This document shows, in pieces, positions 1 through 8,358 of a DNA stretch of 64,000 nucleotides. The DNA lies in contig JAGIAD010000011.1 in NCBI GenBank assembly GCA_017745075.1, forward strand, positions 1 through 64,000. Reading direction: 5' to 3'. How positions within the stretch are numbered: position 1 is the stretch's first letter; every line of letters begins with the position of its first letter. The DNA is from Sphingobacteriaceae bacterium. GTDB taxonomy: Bacteria > Bacteroidota > Bacteroidia > Sphingobacteriales > Sphingobacteriaceae. The position numbers and the translations under genes are program-made. A model generated the notes under the pieces. That model saw nothing but the letters and a program-made list of their open reading frames with translations. It was not told the origin of the DNA and did no database searches.

Positions 1-24
1 CAATTGTGGTAAACCTAGAATACG

Positions 25-100
25 ACTGGAACATAGTGAAATGGAGAGATCTATCTTGACAGACTTCTCGACTTCGTTGCACTCGCTCAGAATGATAGTA
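25..100. repeat. Interspersed repeat fragment (GGAGAGATCT family)
   Basis: The sequence contains GAAATGGAGAGATCTATC followed by CTTCTCGACTTCGTTGCACT. The same pair of blocks is found at 17044-17159, 27397-27502 and in the array at 2937-4030. It lies just downstream of glgC. Non-coding; likely a REP-like element that could form a hairpin at the 3' end of the glg transcript. Confidence 0.7.
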
Positions 101-103
101 TAT

Positions 104-1372
104 CTAAATTATTGTTCCACTTGGTACAACAGCCCCTTTTTTAATCACTACAATACCATCTTTAACGGCATAGAGATCAAAATCACCATCCTCTAAATGA
201 TCGCCGCCATTAATTTTTACGTCATTGCCAATGCGGCAGTTTTTATCTATTATGGCATTATTGATAAAACAACGGTCGCCTATACCGATCAGCGAATTTC
301 CTTTGTTTGTTTCATCCTGTATCTCTTCCAATGTCTGGTACCTGTCGCTACCCATAATATAAGCATTGGTAATTACCGTATCTTTACCAATCCTGGATCT
401 GATGCCCAAAACGGCATGTTCTACCCTGCTCGCCTGGATAATGCATCCTTCAGCAATAATGGTTTTATCCAAAGTGGTCCCCGAAATTTTTGATGGTGGT
501 AACATCCGCGCCCTGGTAAAAATGGCATGATTGCTATCAAACATATTAAATTTAGGGATCTCATCTGTTAAGCCTAAGTTGGCTTCAAAGAAAGATGAAA
601 TGTTACCAATATCAGTCCAATAACCTTCGTATTGGAAACTTAAAACCCTGCTTTGCGTAATGGCCCTTGGCAGAATTTCCTTACCAAAATCCTTTTCCTC
701 TTCGTTTTCGTTTAAGATGTTGATGAGATACTCGCGGTTAAAAACATAAATACCCATCGATGCCAGGAAGTTACGGCCTTCGGCCTGCATTTCTTCACCA
801 GTATCCGAAATCCAGTCTTCCAAACCCGTTTTAGGTTTCTCGATAAAAGAGGTGATCATGTTTTCATCATCAGCCTTTAAAATACCAAAATCAGTAGCAT
901 CTTTTGCGGTTACCGGAATAGTAGCAATGGTTATTTCTGCATTCGCTTCGATATGTTTTTCGATCATATCTTTAAAATCCATTTGGTAAAGCTGATCGCC
1001 GGATAAGATTAAAATATAGTCAAATTCGTGTGAAACAATGTGGTGCATACACTGACGAACGGCATCTGCTGTACCCTGAAACCAGCCGGTATTCTGCACA
1101 GTTTGTTCGGCCGCCAGAATATCAACAAAAGCAGTACTGAAATGGCTAAAGTGATAGGTGTTTTTAATGTGTTTGTTTAGGGACGCCGAATTAAACTGGG
1201 TTAACACAAACATGCGGTGGATACCCGAATTGAGGCAGTTCGAAATTGGAATATCTACCAAACGGTATTTACCTGCAATGGGAACTGCCGGTTTAGAACG
1301 TGTTTGTGTTAGTGGCGATAATCTAGAGCCCTGGCCACCGCCAAGGATAACGCCTAAAACTTTGTCAGTCAT
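104..1372 (-). CDS. glgC: Glucose-1-phosphate adenylyltransferase (ADP-glucose pyrophosphorylase)
   Basis: Makes ADP-glucose and pyrophosphate from glucose-1-phosphate and ATP, the committed step of bacterial glycogen synthesis, in the cytoplasm. The N-terminal nucleotidyltransferase domain shows the GGGQGSRLSPLT loop, the SKPAVPIAGKYRLVD block, GTADAVRQ and the ILSGDQLYQMD metal-site block. The C-terminal third is a left-handed beta-helix with many I/V-G-x-x repeats. The start was set at the ATG giving MTDKVLG (422 aa), the usual length for the family; a longer in-frame extension upstream would run into glgA. It follows glgA by 8 bp, so the two form an operon. No branching enzyme gene is seen here. 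Confidence 0.95.
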   Translation of the reverse strand: MTDKVLGVILGGGQGSRLSPLTQTRSKPAVPIAGKYRLVDIPISNCLNSGIHRMFVLTQFNSASLNKHIKNTYHFSHFSTAFVDILAAEQTVQNTGWFQGTADAVRQCMHHIVSHEFDYILILSGDQLYQMDFKDMIEKHIEANAEITIATIPVTAKDATDFGILKADDENMITSFIEKPKTGLEDWISDTGEEMQAEGRNFLASMGIYVFNREYLINILNENEEEKDFGKEILPRAITQSRVLSFQYEGYWTDIGNISSFFEANLGLTDEIPKFNMFDSNHAIFTRARMLPPSKISGTTLDKTIIAEGCIIQASRVEHAVLGIRSRIGKDTVITNAYIMGSDRYQTLEEIQDETNKGNSLIGIGDRCFINNAIIDKNCRIGNDVKINGGDHLEDGDFDLYAVKDGIVVIKKGAVVPSGTII

Positions 1373-1380
1373 GTTTAAGC

Positions 1381-2793
1381 TTATTTTAAATTTTGGTATA
1401 ATTCTATATAATTCAAGGCTGCCCTGTCCCACGAATGATCGATTTTCATCATGGTTTTTCTTACAGCTTTAAAAGCTTTTTTATCATTGTAAAATTCAAC
1501 TGCACGGTTAATTGAGTGCGTAACATCCCAGATACTCGTCTGATCATGGCAAATCCCGAAACCACCATCGCCAATATCGATCACCGTATCCCTCAAACCG
1601 CCAACCCTGCGTACAATCGGAACTGTTCCGTAACGTAAGGCATAAAGCTGGTTCAAGCCACATGGCTCCACCCTCGATGGCATAATCAGGAAATCTGCAC
1701 CCGCATACATTTCATGCGATACCTGTTCGTTATAACCGATATAAGCATTGTATCTTCCTCCAAAAACGTCTTTTAGCTGGTTTAGCCGGCCTTCAACCCA
1801 ATTATCACCTGATCCTAATACCAGGATATTGATGTTGTCGCCATGTTGTTCTAAAGCGGTATAAAAAATATCTGGCAGAATATCAGCTCCTTTTTCATCA
1901 ACCAATCTACCGATAAAAGTAAACAGGGGTTTGGAAGGATCCAGTTGAAAAACATTGCAGAGGGCTGTTTTGTTTGCCATCTTTCCGGCATCTACCGTTT
2001 TTATACTGTAATTTTTGCTCAGCATGATGTCTGTTTCAGGATTCCAGACCTCGTTATCGATGCCATTCAAAATCCCGACAGATTTCCAGCGTTCCTGCCT
2101 CAACAAACTTTCCAGTCCGCGGGCATTGCCCATCATTTCTTCCAGGTAGGTTGGCGAAACCGTAGTTACTTTCCAGGCACATTTAATGGCCGAAGCCAAA
2201 GGATTTATGGCGTTGTCCCAGCCCAGCAAGCCACCTTTCCATAAATCGAATGTAGGAAGATAGTATAATTTATCCCAGCCAAACTGTCCCTGGTATTGTG
2301 CATTATGGATGGTTAAAACAGTTGGAACACTACTGATTGGCCTGTATTTTATACAATTCGACACCATAAAAGGCACTAAACCGGTATGGTGATCGTGACA
2401 GTGAATAACATCCGGACGATGCTCCCATTGTACAATCCAATCGAGTGTAGCAACCTGGAAAGCGAAAAACCGTTCGGTATCATCGTTATAGCCATATACA
2501 TTAGGGCGATCTGTTAAACCCTGAATGTGGATTACATATAAATCGAATCCCAGTTTATTGGTCCTCTCTTTTAAAATGCGGTATTGAAAATGGTGGTTGC
2601 CGTAGTTTGCCCAGGCATCGTAAGTAACTTCGAAGTCGCTTTCGCGGATAAATTTTGTGTCGTATGCAGGCACAACCACTTTAGCAATATGGCCAAGCTT
2701 ATTCTGATATTTTGGTAAGGCTCCTACTACATCGGCTAAACCACCTACTTTTGCAACAGGGTAACACTCGGCGCTTATATGTATAATTTCCAT
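1381..2793 (-). CDS. glgA: Glycogen synthase (ADP-glucose alpha-1,4-glucosyltransferase, GT5)
   Basis: Transfers glucose from ADP-glucose onto growing alpha-1,4-glucan. The N-terminal half begins MEIIHISAECYP and holds KVGGLADVVGALP, the KxGGL ADP-glucose site. The C-terminal GT-B domain has GSGDNWVEGR, PSRVEPCGLNQLYALRYG (acid/base Glu region) and RRVGGLRDTV. 470 aa, normal for bacterial GT5. The ATG at 2793 is preferred over the TTG one codon earlier. First gene of the glgA-glgC operon. No clear promoter was identified in the 140 bp upstream. Confidence 0.95.
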   Translation of the reverse strand: MEIIHISAECYPVAKVGGLADVVGALPKYQNKLGHIAKVVVPAYDTKFIRESDFEVTYDAWANYGNHHFQYRILKERTNKLGFDLYVIHIQGLTDRPNVYGYNDDTERFFAFQVATLDWIVQWEHRPDVIHCHDHHTGLVPFMVSNCIKYRPISSVPTVLTIHNAQYQGQFGWDKLYYLPTFDLWKGGLLGWDNAINPLASAIKCAWKVTTVSPTYLEEMMGNARGLESLLRQERWKSVGILNGIDNEVWNPETDIMLSKNYSIKTVDAGKMANKTALCNVFQLDPSKPLFTFIGRLVDEKGADILPDIFYTALEQHGDNINILVLGSGDNWVEGRLNQLKDVFGGRYNAYIGYNEQVSHEMYAGADFLIMPSRVEPCGLNQLYALRYGTVPIVRRVGGLRDTVIDIGDGGFGICHDQTSIWDVTHSINRAVEFYNDKKAFKAVRKTMMKIDHSWDRAALNYIELYQNLK

Positions 2794-2936
2794 CAACTAT
2801 TTGGTGTAGATAACCCAAGTAAGTTACTAATTGTTTTGAGCTTTGCAAATAATGTAAATTATATTTTTAGTTGATTATTTCAGGTTTATACTAAAGCTTT
2901 TTATCAGTGGAAGTTAGCTTAAACAAGCACTGAGTT

Positions 2937-4030
2937 TTAAGAAAAAATCATCGTCTCGGATGTAGCAACGTGGAATGGAGAGATCTGATTTATAAATGTA
3001 AATTCATCTGCGGAAATCATCTTAAATCTGCGGGAATATGTCTTGCCTTTGGTTTCCCGCTGATTGCGCAAGAAAAAATCGTCATCTCGACTGAAGCAAA
3101 GCGAAATGGAGAGATCTAATTTTAATTCATAATTTAATTCGCTTTTTTTATTGAAAGTGTAAGTCAGCACTTCGTAGCGGCCGGTAGTCCTGCTTTCCGT
3201 TACAAGTCCTCGCTGCGCTCCGGGCTTTTCACTGCAATCAGGCTTAAAAACAAAGTGAGTGGGTTAAAGAAATATAATTCATCTGCCGTAGTCATCTTAA
3301 ATCTGCGCGAATATGTCTTGCCTTTAGTTTCCCGCTGATCGCAAAAAAAATCGTCATCTCGACTGAAGCAAAGCGAAATGGAGAGATCTAATTTTAATTC
3401 ATAATTTAATTCGCTTTTTTATTGAAAGTGTAAGTCAGCACTTCGTAGCGGTCTGCAGCCCTGCTTTCCGTTACAAGTCCTCGCTGCGCTCTGGGCTTTT
3501 CACTGCAATCAGGCTTAAAAACAAAGTGAGTGGGTTTAAAAAATATAAATTCATCTGCGGGAAAATGTCTTGCCTTTAGTTTCCTGCTTATGGCGCAAGA
3601 AAAAATCGTCATCTCGACTGAAGCGCAGCGAAATGGAGAGATCTAATTTATAAATGAAATTCACCTGCGGAAATCATCTTAAATCTGTGGGGAAATACCT
3701 TGCTTATGTTCTCCCGCTGATGGCGCAGATATACACAGAGATTTTTGCTATAAAGACCCTGAAACAAGTTCAGGGTGACGGACTGCGGATCTTAAACTGC
3801 AGGAAAATTCTTGTCAATGTTTGCCTGCTAATTGTGCAAGAAAAAATCGTCATCTCGACTGAAGCAAAGCGAAATGGAGAGATCTGATTTATAAATGTAA
3901 ATCATCTGCGGTGATCACCTTAAATCTGTGGGAATACGTCTTGCCTTTAGTTTCCCGCTGATTGCACAGATATACGCAGAGGTTTTTGCTATAGACCCTG
4001 AAACAAGTTCAGGTTGACGGGCCGTAATCT
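2937..4030. repeat. Tandem array of interspersed repeats
   Basis: This 1.1-kb gap carries five copies of a block reading GTCATCTCGACTGAAGC then GAAATGGAGAGATCT, at about 2950-2986 (degenerate), 3081-3117, 3353-3389, 3608-3644 and 3849-3885. Two copies extend into a ~185-bp near-identical segment (3081-3266 and 3353-3537) with CACTTCGTAGCGG and TCCTCGCTGCGCTC. Between copies is a second block, CTTGCCTTTAGTTTCCCGCTG. Two further sites (about 3757-3783 and 3991-4020) carry CCTGAAACAAGTTCAGG, a palindrome. Small open frames here repeat the same peptide in different copies and are artefacts. No gene is supported. Confidence 0.85.
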
Positions 4031-4051
4031 TAATGGACATCGATAGAAACG

Positions 4052-4083
4052 AAAAAACCGCTTAAATCCATAAGCGGTTTTTT
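4052..4083 (-). terminator. Rho-independent terminator of the CobA paralogue
   Basis: AAAAAACCGCTTA - AATCCA - TAAGCGGTTTTTT is a perfect inverted repeat with A and T runs on its two sides. It lies 37 bp beyond the stop codon of the gene at 4120-4914 and could work in both directions. Confidence 0.9.
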
Positions 4084-4119
4084 AACAACAAAACAAATAT
4101 ATTTTTGGTTTAAAAATAT

Positions 4120-4914
4120 CTAATACTCTTCAGCGATGATTTCGTAAAAATCGCGGATCGGTTGAAACTGAGGGTGGAGTGAAACCACATCGCCAAAAAC
4201 CAACAGCGCAGGCGCATCAATTTTCTTATCCTCAACAATTTCAGCTATGGTATCTACTATACCAACAGCAATTTTTTCTTGTGGAGTAGATCCATTTTGG
4301 ATTACAGCTACCGGCAACAGGTTTTTATTTTCAGCCTGGAAAATAGCGGCAATTTCTTTTACTTTTTCAATTCCGTTTAAAACCACGATTGTAGCCTTGG
4401 TTTTTGCAGCAATGTACAGATCCTCAGAAATTTCGCCTTTGCTGTTTGTCCCGGTTACTGCCCAGAAACTTTCACTAAGGTCTTTATAAATCATCGGAAT
4501 TTTTTGCAAACTTGGTGCACCGGTTGCACTCGAAATACCCGGAATGATCTCGGTTGGGATGCTGTATGATTCTGCAGCATCAATTTCCTCATAACCTTTT
4601 GCAAAGAAAAAAGGATCGCCACTTTTTAAACGTACCACATGACCGTAGTTTAAAGCATAATCAATAATCAGCTTGTTAACTGCTTCCTGCGAAAAAGACT
4701 CATCATCTGAGCGTTTTCCTACATAAACTTTCGGAATACCATCTGGAGCATGACACAATAAAGCTTCGTTCACATTTGCATCATATAAAACAACATCGGC
4801 TGTTTTTAATGCTTTAACACCTTTTAAACTAAATAAATCCGGGTCGCCAGGACCAGCACCTATTAAAGTAATTTTCGGTTCAATGTTCGCTTTTTCAACT
4901 TTATTCAAAATCAT
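4120..4914 (-). CDS. Divergent SUMT-like (CobA family) methyltransferase paralogue
   Basis: A tetrapyrrole methyltransferase-fold protein of 264 aa, closest in this window to the CobA at 11714-12484. It keeps the SAM-site loop GAGPGDPDLFSLKG, the YGHVVRLK strand and the PGISSATGAPSLQ block. However, several positions conserved in uroporphyrinogen-III C-methyltransferases differ: LKGGDPFVFGRG reads LKSGDPFFFAKG, IPVTHRG reads IPMIYKD, and YDALTNE reads YDANVNE. Known: these segments line the tetrapyrrole pocket. Inferred: altered substrate or reduced activity. It stands alone, but its promoter shares a 38-bp element with the sulfate reduction operon, so it is probably co-regulated with it. A second, degenerate SUMT is the alternative reading. 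Confidence 0.8.
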   Translation of the reverse strand: MILNKVEKANIEPKITLIGAGPGDPDLFSLKGVKALKTADVVLYDANVNEALLCHAPDGIPKVYVGKRSDDESFSQEAVNKLIIDYALNYGHVVRLKSGDPFFFAKGYEEIDAAESYSIPTEIIPGISSATGAPSLQKIPMIYKDLSESFWAVTGTNSKGEISEDLYIAAKTKATIVVLNGIEKVKEIAAIFQAENKNLLPVAVIQNGSTPQEKIAVGIVDTIAEIVEDKKIDAPALLVFGDVVSLHPQFQPIRDFYEIIAEEY

Positions 4915-4954
4915 AACAGAAAGTTTATGCTCGTTATACGTTTGTTTAATTATA

Positions 4955-4992
4955 CAAATATATAAAGTCTATGGAAATTGTAGTAATTTATT
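4955..4992 (-). promoter_or_regulatory. Promoter/operator element shared with the sulfate reduction operon
   Basis: A 38-bp stretch that matches 14832-14869 at 33 of 38 positions, without gaps, in the same orientation relative to the downstream gene. On the minus strand it ends in TATATTTG (4955-4962), a fit to the Bacteroidota -7 box TAnnTTTG. No TTTG-type -33 box is seen; the upstream half, with TTTCCATAGAC, may be a regulator site. The predicted 5' UTR to the CobA paralogue is about 35 nt. Confidence 0.7.
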
Positions 4993-5163
4993 TTAAAATA
5001 TTTTTTTCCTTCCTCAGGAACAACGTAATGGCCAGAAAAAACAGTGGTAAGTGACGACAAGTACCACGGCAGAAGAGGAAAAAATCCTTCGTACTTTCTA
5101 TGCCTCCTTGGCAAAAAAATATAAATGAGAGCTTAATGGCAGGCTAAGCCCCGTATCAGACGC

Positions 5164-5631
5164 TTATTTGCAATTCACCTCTGCAAAGGTAAATTTACCG
5201 GCTTCGTAATTAATGGGCTTTCCTTTAACAAAATACGATCTGCCCAGGGTGGTTTCAATCTGCCCAACACCCATAATGAGTTTACCGTCTTTTTTTAAAA
5301 AGGCCAATGGATTGGTAAATACCTTTGTGGTATCTTTACCTGTGTTAAACCGATAATCAACCAGTAAAGTATCACCATTAAACTTACCGTCAATTTTACC
5401 ATTATTTTGAGGCTTATCGGCATATTTAACCAATAATGAACCGGTTACCTTACCCGAAGCCAGGGTTTTGATAATCATGGCCGCACTGTCTTTTTCAAAT
5501 GCCGAGGCATAACAAGCTTCTTTAACTACCGAATCGGTTTTGGTTTTCGAATCTGTACCGCTTTTATTTTGGTTACAGGCATAGGCAAACGGAAGGGCCG
5601 CCAGAACGAGGTAAATGAGGTTTCGTTTCAT
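5164..5631 (-). CDS. Small lipoprotein of unknown function
   Basis: 155 aa with a type II signal peptide: MKRN, a hydrophobic stretch and the lipobox PFAYAC, giving Cys19 as the lipidated residue. The mature part is rich in Lys, Thr and Asp, and holds DGKLIMGVGQIETTLG and SYFVKGKPI segments that suggest a small beta-rich fold, with a single late Cys next to the C-terminus. The family is not recognised. It lies alone between the CobA paralogue and the bestrophin gene, all on the minus strand. Confidence 0.8.
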   Translation of the reverse strand: MKRNLIYLVLAALPFAYACNQNKSGTDSKTKTDSVVKEACYASAFEKDSAAMIIKTLASGKVTGSLLVKYADKPQNNGKIDGKFNGDTLLVDYRFNTGKDTTKVFTNPLAFLKKDGKLIMGVGQIETTLGRSYFVKGKPINYEAGKFTFAEVNCK

Positions 5632-5715
5632 ATCAGGAGTTTTAGCATTTCAATTTATAATACTAATATACCAATATGATGAATACTTTGGGGCATTTCC
5701 ATAACAGAAAAACCA

Positions 5716-6726
5716 TTACATCAGGATAAAATTCTCAGGAGTTAAGGCTGGCGGCAAATCAGTTTCATCGAGCATATCCCGCATGTCAATTTCTATCGTT
5801 CTGGAAATATTAGTAATCGGAACATCATTGGCACTTCCTTCAAAAGGGTTGGTAGAACTTTCACCAACGATATCCAGTGAGTTAAAAACCCAGGTTAACA
5901 AAATGGCAAATGGAATATTTAACCAAATAGAGTATCCCTCAATTAAAGTGCCGTTGCCCAGTTTATTAAATTCGTTAAGCAGTCCGTAGGGTACCAAAAA
6001 CACAAATAAATTCAGCATAATGGTAGCAATGGAAGAAAAATGACGTGGATAGGGAAAATTCTTAATGCGCTCTGCTTTACCCTGATTATCGTAAAAGCTG
6101 GTAATGGCATTTTGTAAAGATTGCAGTTGCAGTTCACTCAAAATTCCCTCAGCAACCAGCTTATTGATGTGGGCAGATTGCAGCGCCATTAATTGTGTTG
6201 CCTTATTCTTCTTACTCAAAATATATTTTAGCTCATTGGCAGAAAGATATCCGGCCAGAGTATCTTCCAAACTATCTATTTTTTCTGAAACCCTGTATAG
6301 CCTTGCATATTCGATATTACGCGGATCATTGGAGTTTTCCCAGGCCCTCGGCTCCCTTAATTGGAAGCGTAGGGCAGTTAACCAGGCAAAATGGCGGTAA
6401 AAAATGGTTTGAACATCTGTTTTTTTTTCATTAACGGTCAGATAATCGCGTACCATTACACCAAATGCCCTGCTCGCGTTAATAATGGCACCATAAATTT
6501 GCCGCGCTTCCCAGAGGCGGGCATAACTGGCGTTATTTTTAAAACTGATAATAAATGACACCGCTGTACCCAAAAGCGCTACCGGCACCCAGGAAATGGA
6601 AAGAAATGTAAAATTGCAATAATGATAAAGTACGGTAGGAATAATGGCCAGAATGGTTAAACGATAAATATCGCGCCTGGTCCAGAGAATAAATTCGAAA
6701 AAAGTATATTTTTTTCCTGCATGCAT
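5716..6726 (-). CDS. Bestrophin-like (UPF0187) membrane channel
   Basis: 336 aa with hydrophobic segments near residues 20-65 and 235-285, and an N-terminal block (FKNNASYARLWEARQIYGAI) typical of bacterial bestrophin homologues. The C-terminal motif NPFEGSANDVPI matches the DNPFGxxxxDLP signature of the family. Known bacterial members form pentameric ion channels in the inner membrane; the ion carried cannot be told from sequence. Starts at MHAGKKYTFFEF. No operon partner is evident. Confidence 0.85.
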   Translation of the reverse strand: MHAGKKYTFFEFILWTRRDIYRLTILAIIPTVLYHYCNFTFLSISWVPVALLGTAVSFIISFKNNASYARLWEARQIYGAIINASRAFGVMVRDYLTVNEKKTDVQTIFYRHFAWLTALRFQLREPRAWENSNDPRNIEYARLYRVSEKIDSLEDTLAGYLSANELKYILSKKNKATQLMALQSAHINKLVAEGILSELQLQSLQNAITSFYDNQGKAERIKNFPYPRHFSSIATIMLNLFVFLVPYGLLNEFNKLGNGTLIEGYSIWLNIPFAILLTWVFNSLDIVGESSTNPFEGSANDVPITNISRTIEIDMRDMLDETDLPPALTPENFILM

Positions 6727-6824
6727 AAGTTAAGCGGTTATTAAGCGATAGTAAGTTAAACTAAGATATAAAAATTATCAGAGCTACTAAATTCCACATA
6801 AATTAGCGGGGTGTAAAAGAAAAA

Positions 6825-6849
6825 CAGGGCTATTGTTGCCAATGCCCTG
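6825..6849. terminator. Hairpin between bestrophin and cysN genes
   Basis: CAGGGC and GCCCTG arms flank a 13-nt loop in the 240-bp gap after cysN. It lies ~120 bp past the cysN stop and has no strong T-run on the minus side, so it is a weak terminator candidate for the cys operon. Confidence 0.4.
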
Positions 6850-6966
6850 CTGAAATTGCTTTCACACTATGCCTTCCGGTACAGCGTTTTCATCTTATAT
6901 TTGGTTGTGGTTTTGCCGGATAATTATAACATTGATCCACCTCACATCTTTCCTTTTATATTTATT

Positions 6967-8217
6967 TTATTCTACTGCCGCCCTGAACATCAATGCACCA
7001 ACAGTTAAATTGGTACGGGTATCAACCAAAATGGCAGAGCCGTTTGCGCGGTTATCGTCGTATAAATCAAATGCCAAAGCATCTGCAGTTTTCACAATCA
7101 CACGGCCGATATCATTCAGTTTAAACTCGTCTGCAGCATGTTTGTCCAGCGTGTTGATGTCTACCCTATGCAGAATTTCGCTGATTTTACATTTAGTGAT
7201 TTTACTGTTATGCTGAATGTTGTACATCATTGAGGTATCTAATGCACGGGTATCCATCCAGCAAAGATCGGCCTCAATCAGTTTTGTTTCCTGTGGCAGA
7301 GCCGATGCGTTTACAATGGTATCGCCACGACTGATGTCTACATCATCTTTTAAGTGAATAATAACCGACTGACCAGCGTGTGCAGCATCGAGCGCTTCGT
7401 CGAAAAACTCGATCTTCTCAATAACAGAGCTTGCTCCTGAAGGCAGAACCGTAACTTTATCATTTAAATTAAAGGTTCCGCTAAGTACCCGACCGGCATA
7501 ACCACGGTAATCGTGCAGTTCTTCTGTTTGCGGACGAACCACCCATTGTACAGGCATACGCGCCAGCAGCGATTGGTCTAAGTGGTCGGTATCTACCTTT
7601 TCTAAGAAATGTAACAAACTTTCACCTTCATACCAATTCATGTTTTCAGATACCTGTACTACATTATCTCCTTTCAACGCACTCACCGGAATGTAGGTTA
7701 CATCGGCCAGTTTTAATTGCTGGGCAAGGATTTTATATTTCTCGATAATTGAATTGTAAACAGTTTCGCTGTAATCAACCATATCCATTTTGTTGATACA
7801 AACTACCACGTGTTTAATGCCCAACAAAGAAACGATATAAGAGTGACGGATGGTCTGTTCTACCACACCATTACGGGCATCGATTAAAATAATGGCCAAA
7901 TTGGCGGTAGATGCCCCTGTAACCATGTTCCTGGTATATTGAATATGGCCAGGTGTATCTGCAATGATAAATTTGCGTTTTTCTGTCTGAAAATATTTAT
8001 AGGCAACATCAATGGTAATGCCCTGCTCGCGCTCTGCCCTCAAACCATCGGTAAGGATAGCTAAATCTATTGTTCCGTCGTCATTTTTGCGGTTAGAGCG
8101 CTGTAAAGCTTCTAATTGATCGGCTAAAATAGAATCTGTATCGTATAACAAACGGCCAATTAAGGTACTTTTACCATCATCTACGCTGCCTGCTGTGAAA
8201 AATTTTAATATGTTCAT
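6967..8217 (-). CDS. cysN: Sulfate adenylyltransferase large subunit (GTPase)
   Basis: Regulatory GTPase subunit of ATP sulfurylase; couples GTP hydrolysis to formation of adenylylsulfate (APS) from sulfate and ATP, with CysD. The G1 loop GSVDDGKST is near residue 10, followed by the EQGITIDVAYKYF switch region, DTPGH and NKMD. EF-Tu-like beta-barrel domains follow from about residue 225. 416 aa; shorter than the E. coli protein, and there is no fused APS kinase (CysC) domain. Last gene of the sulfate reduction operon, 141 bp after cysD. The gap holds short inverted AGTATCAAG/CTTGATACT pairs. Confidence 0.95.
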   Translation of the reverse strand: MNILKFFTAGSVDDGKSTLIGRLLYDTDSILADQLEALQRSNRKNDDGTIDLAILTDGLRAEREQGITIDVAYKYFQTEKRKFIIADTPGHIQYTRNMVTGASTANLAIILIDARNGVVEQTIRHSYIVSLLGIKHVVVCINKMDMVDYSETVYNSIIEKYKILAQQLKLADVTYIPVSALKGDNVVQVSENMNWYEGESLLHFLEKVDTDHLDQSLLARMPVQWVVRPQTEELHDYRGYAGRVLSGTFNLNDKVTVLPSGASSVIEKIEFFDEALDAAHAGQSVIIHLKDDVDISRGDTIVNASALPQETKLIEADLCWMDTRALDTSMMYNIQHNSKITKCKISEILHRVDINTLDKHAADEFKLNDIGRVIVKTADALAFDLYDDNRANGSAILVDTRTNLTVGALMFRAAVE

Positions 8218-8358
8218 GTAATTTATAATATTAAGATAAAAGTATCAAGTATCAAGGCCTTAACAGGTTTGCTAATTAATACTATTTACTTGAATTATTT
8301 TAATGTTTATTAAAGTGGGCTCCAATCTTGTTACTTGATACTCACTAATTGATATTCC

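Noticed and set aside
2937-3887. Small open frames of 68-77 codons in the repeat array.
   Set aside because: They repeat the same peptide in different repeat copies (TYTFNKK) and have no start signals. They are by-products of the repeats.
4915-4954. A second Cys leader peptide ahead of the CobA paralogue, since its promoter matches that of the cys operon.
   Set aside because: The region between the -7 box and the start codon is only 40 nt and has no ORF with Cys codons or terminator.
5051-5128. A + strand stretch reading VTTSTTAEEEKILRTFY and ending in a stop, which looks protein-like.
   Set aside because: Only 25 codons with a GTG start, a stop just upstream and no recognisable family. It may be a remnant of a lost gene, but I cannot support it.
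6967-8217. Possible CysN-CysC fusion.
   Set aside because: The protein ends at 416 aa after the EF-Tu-like domains; there is no APS kinase domain.
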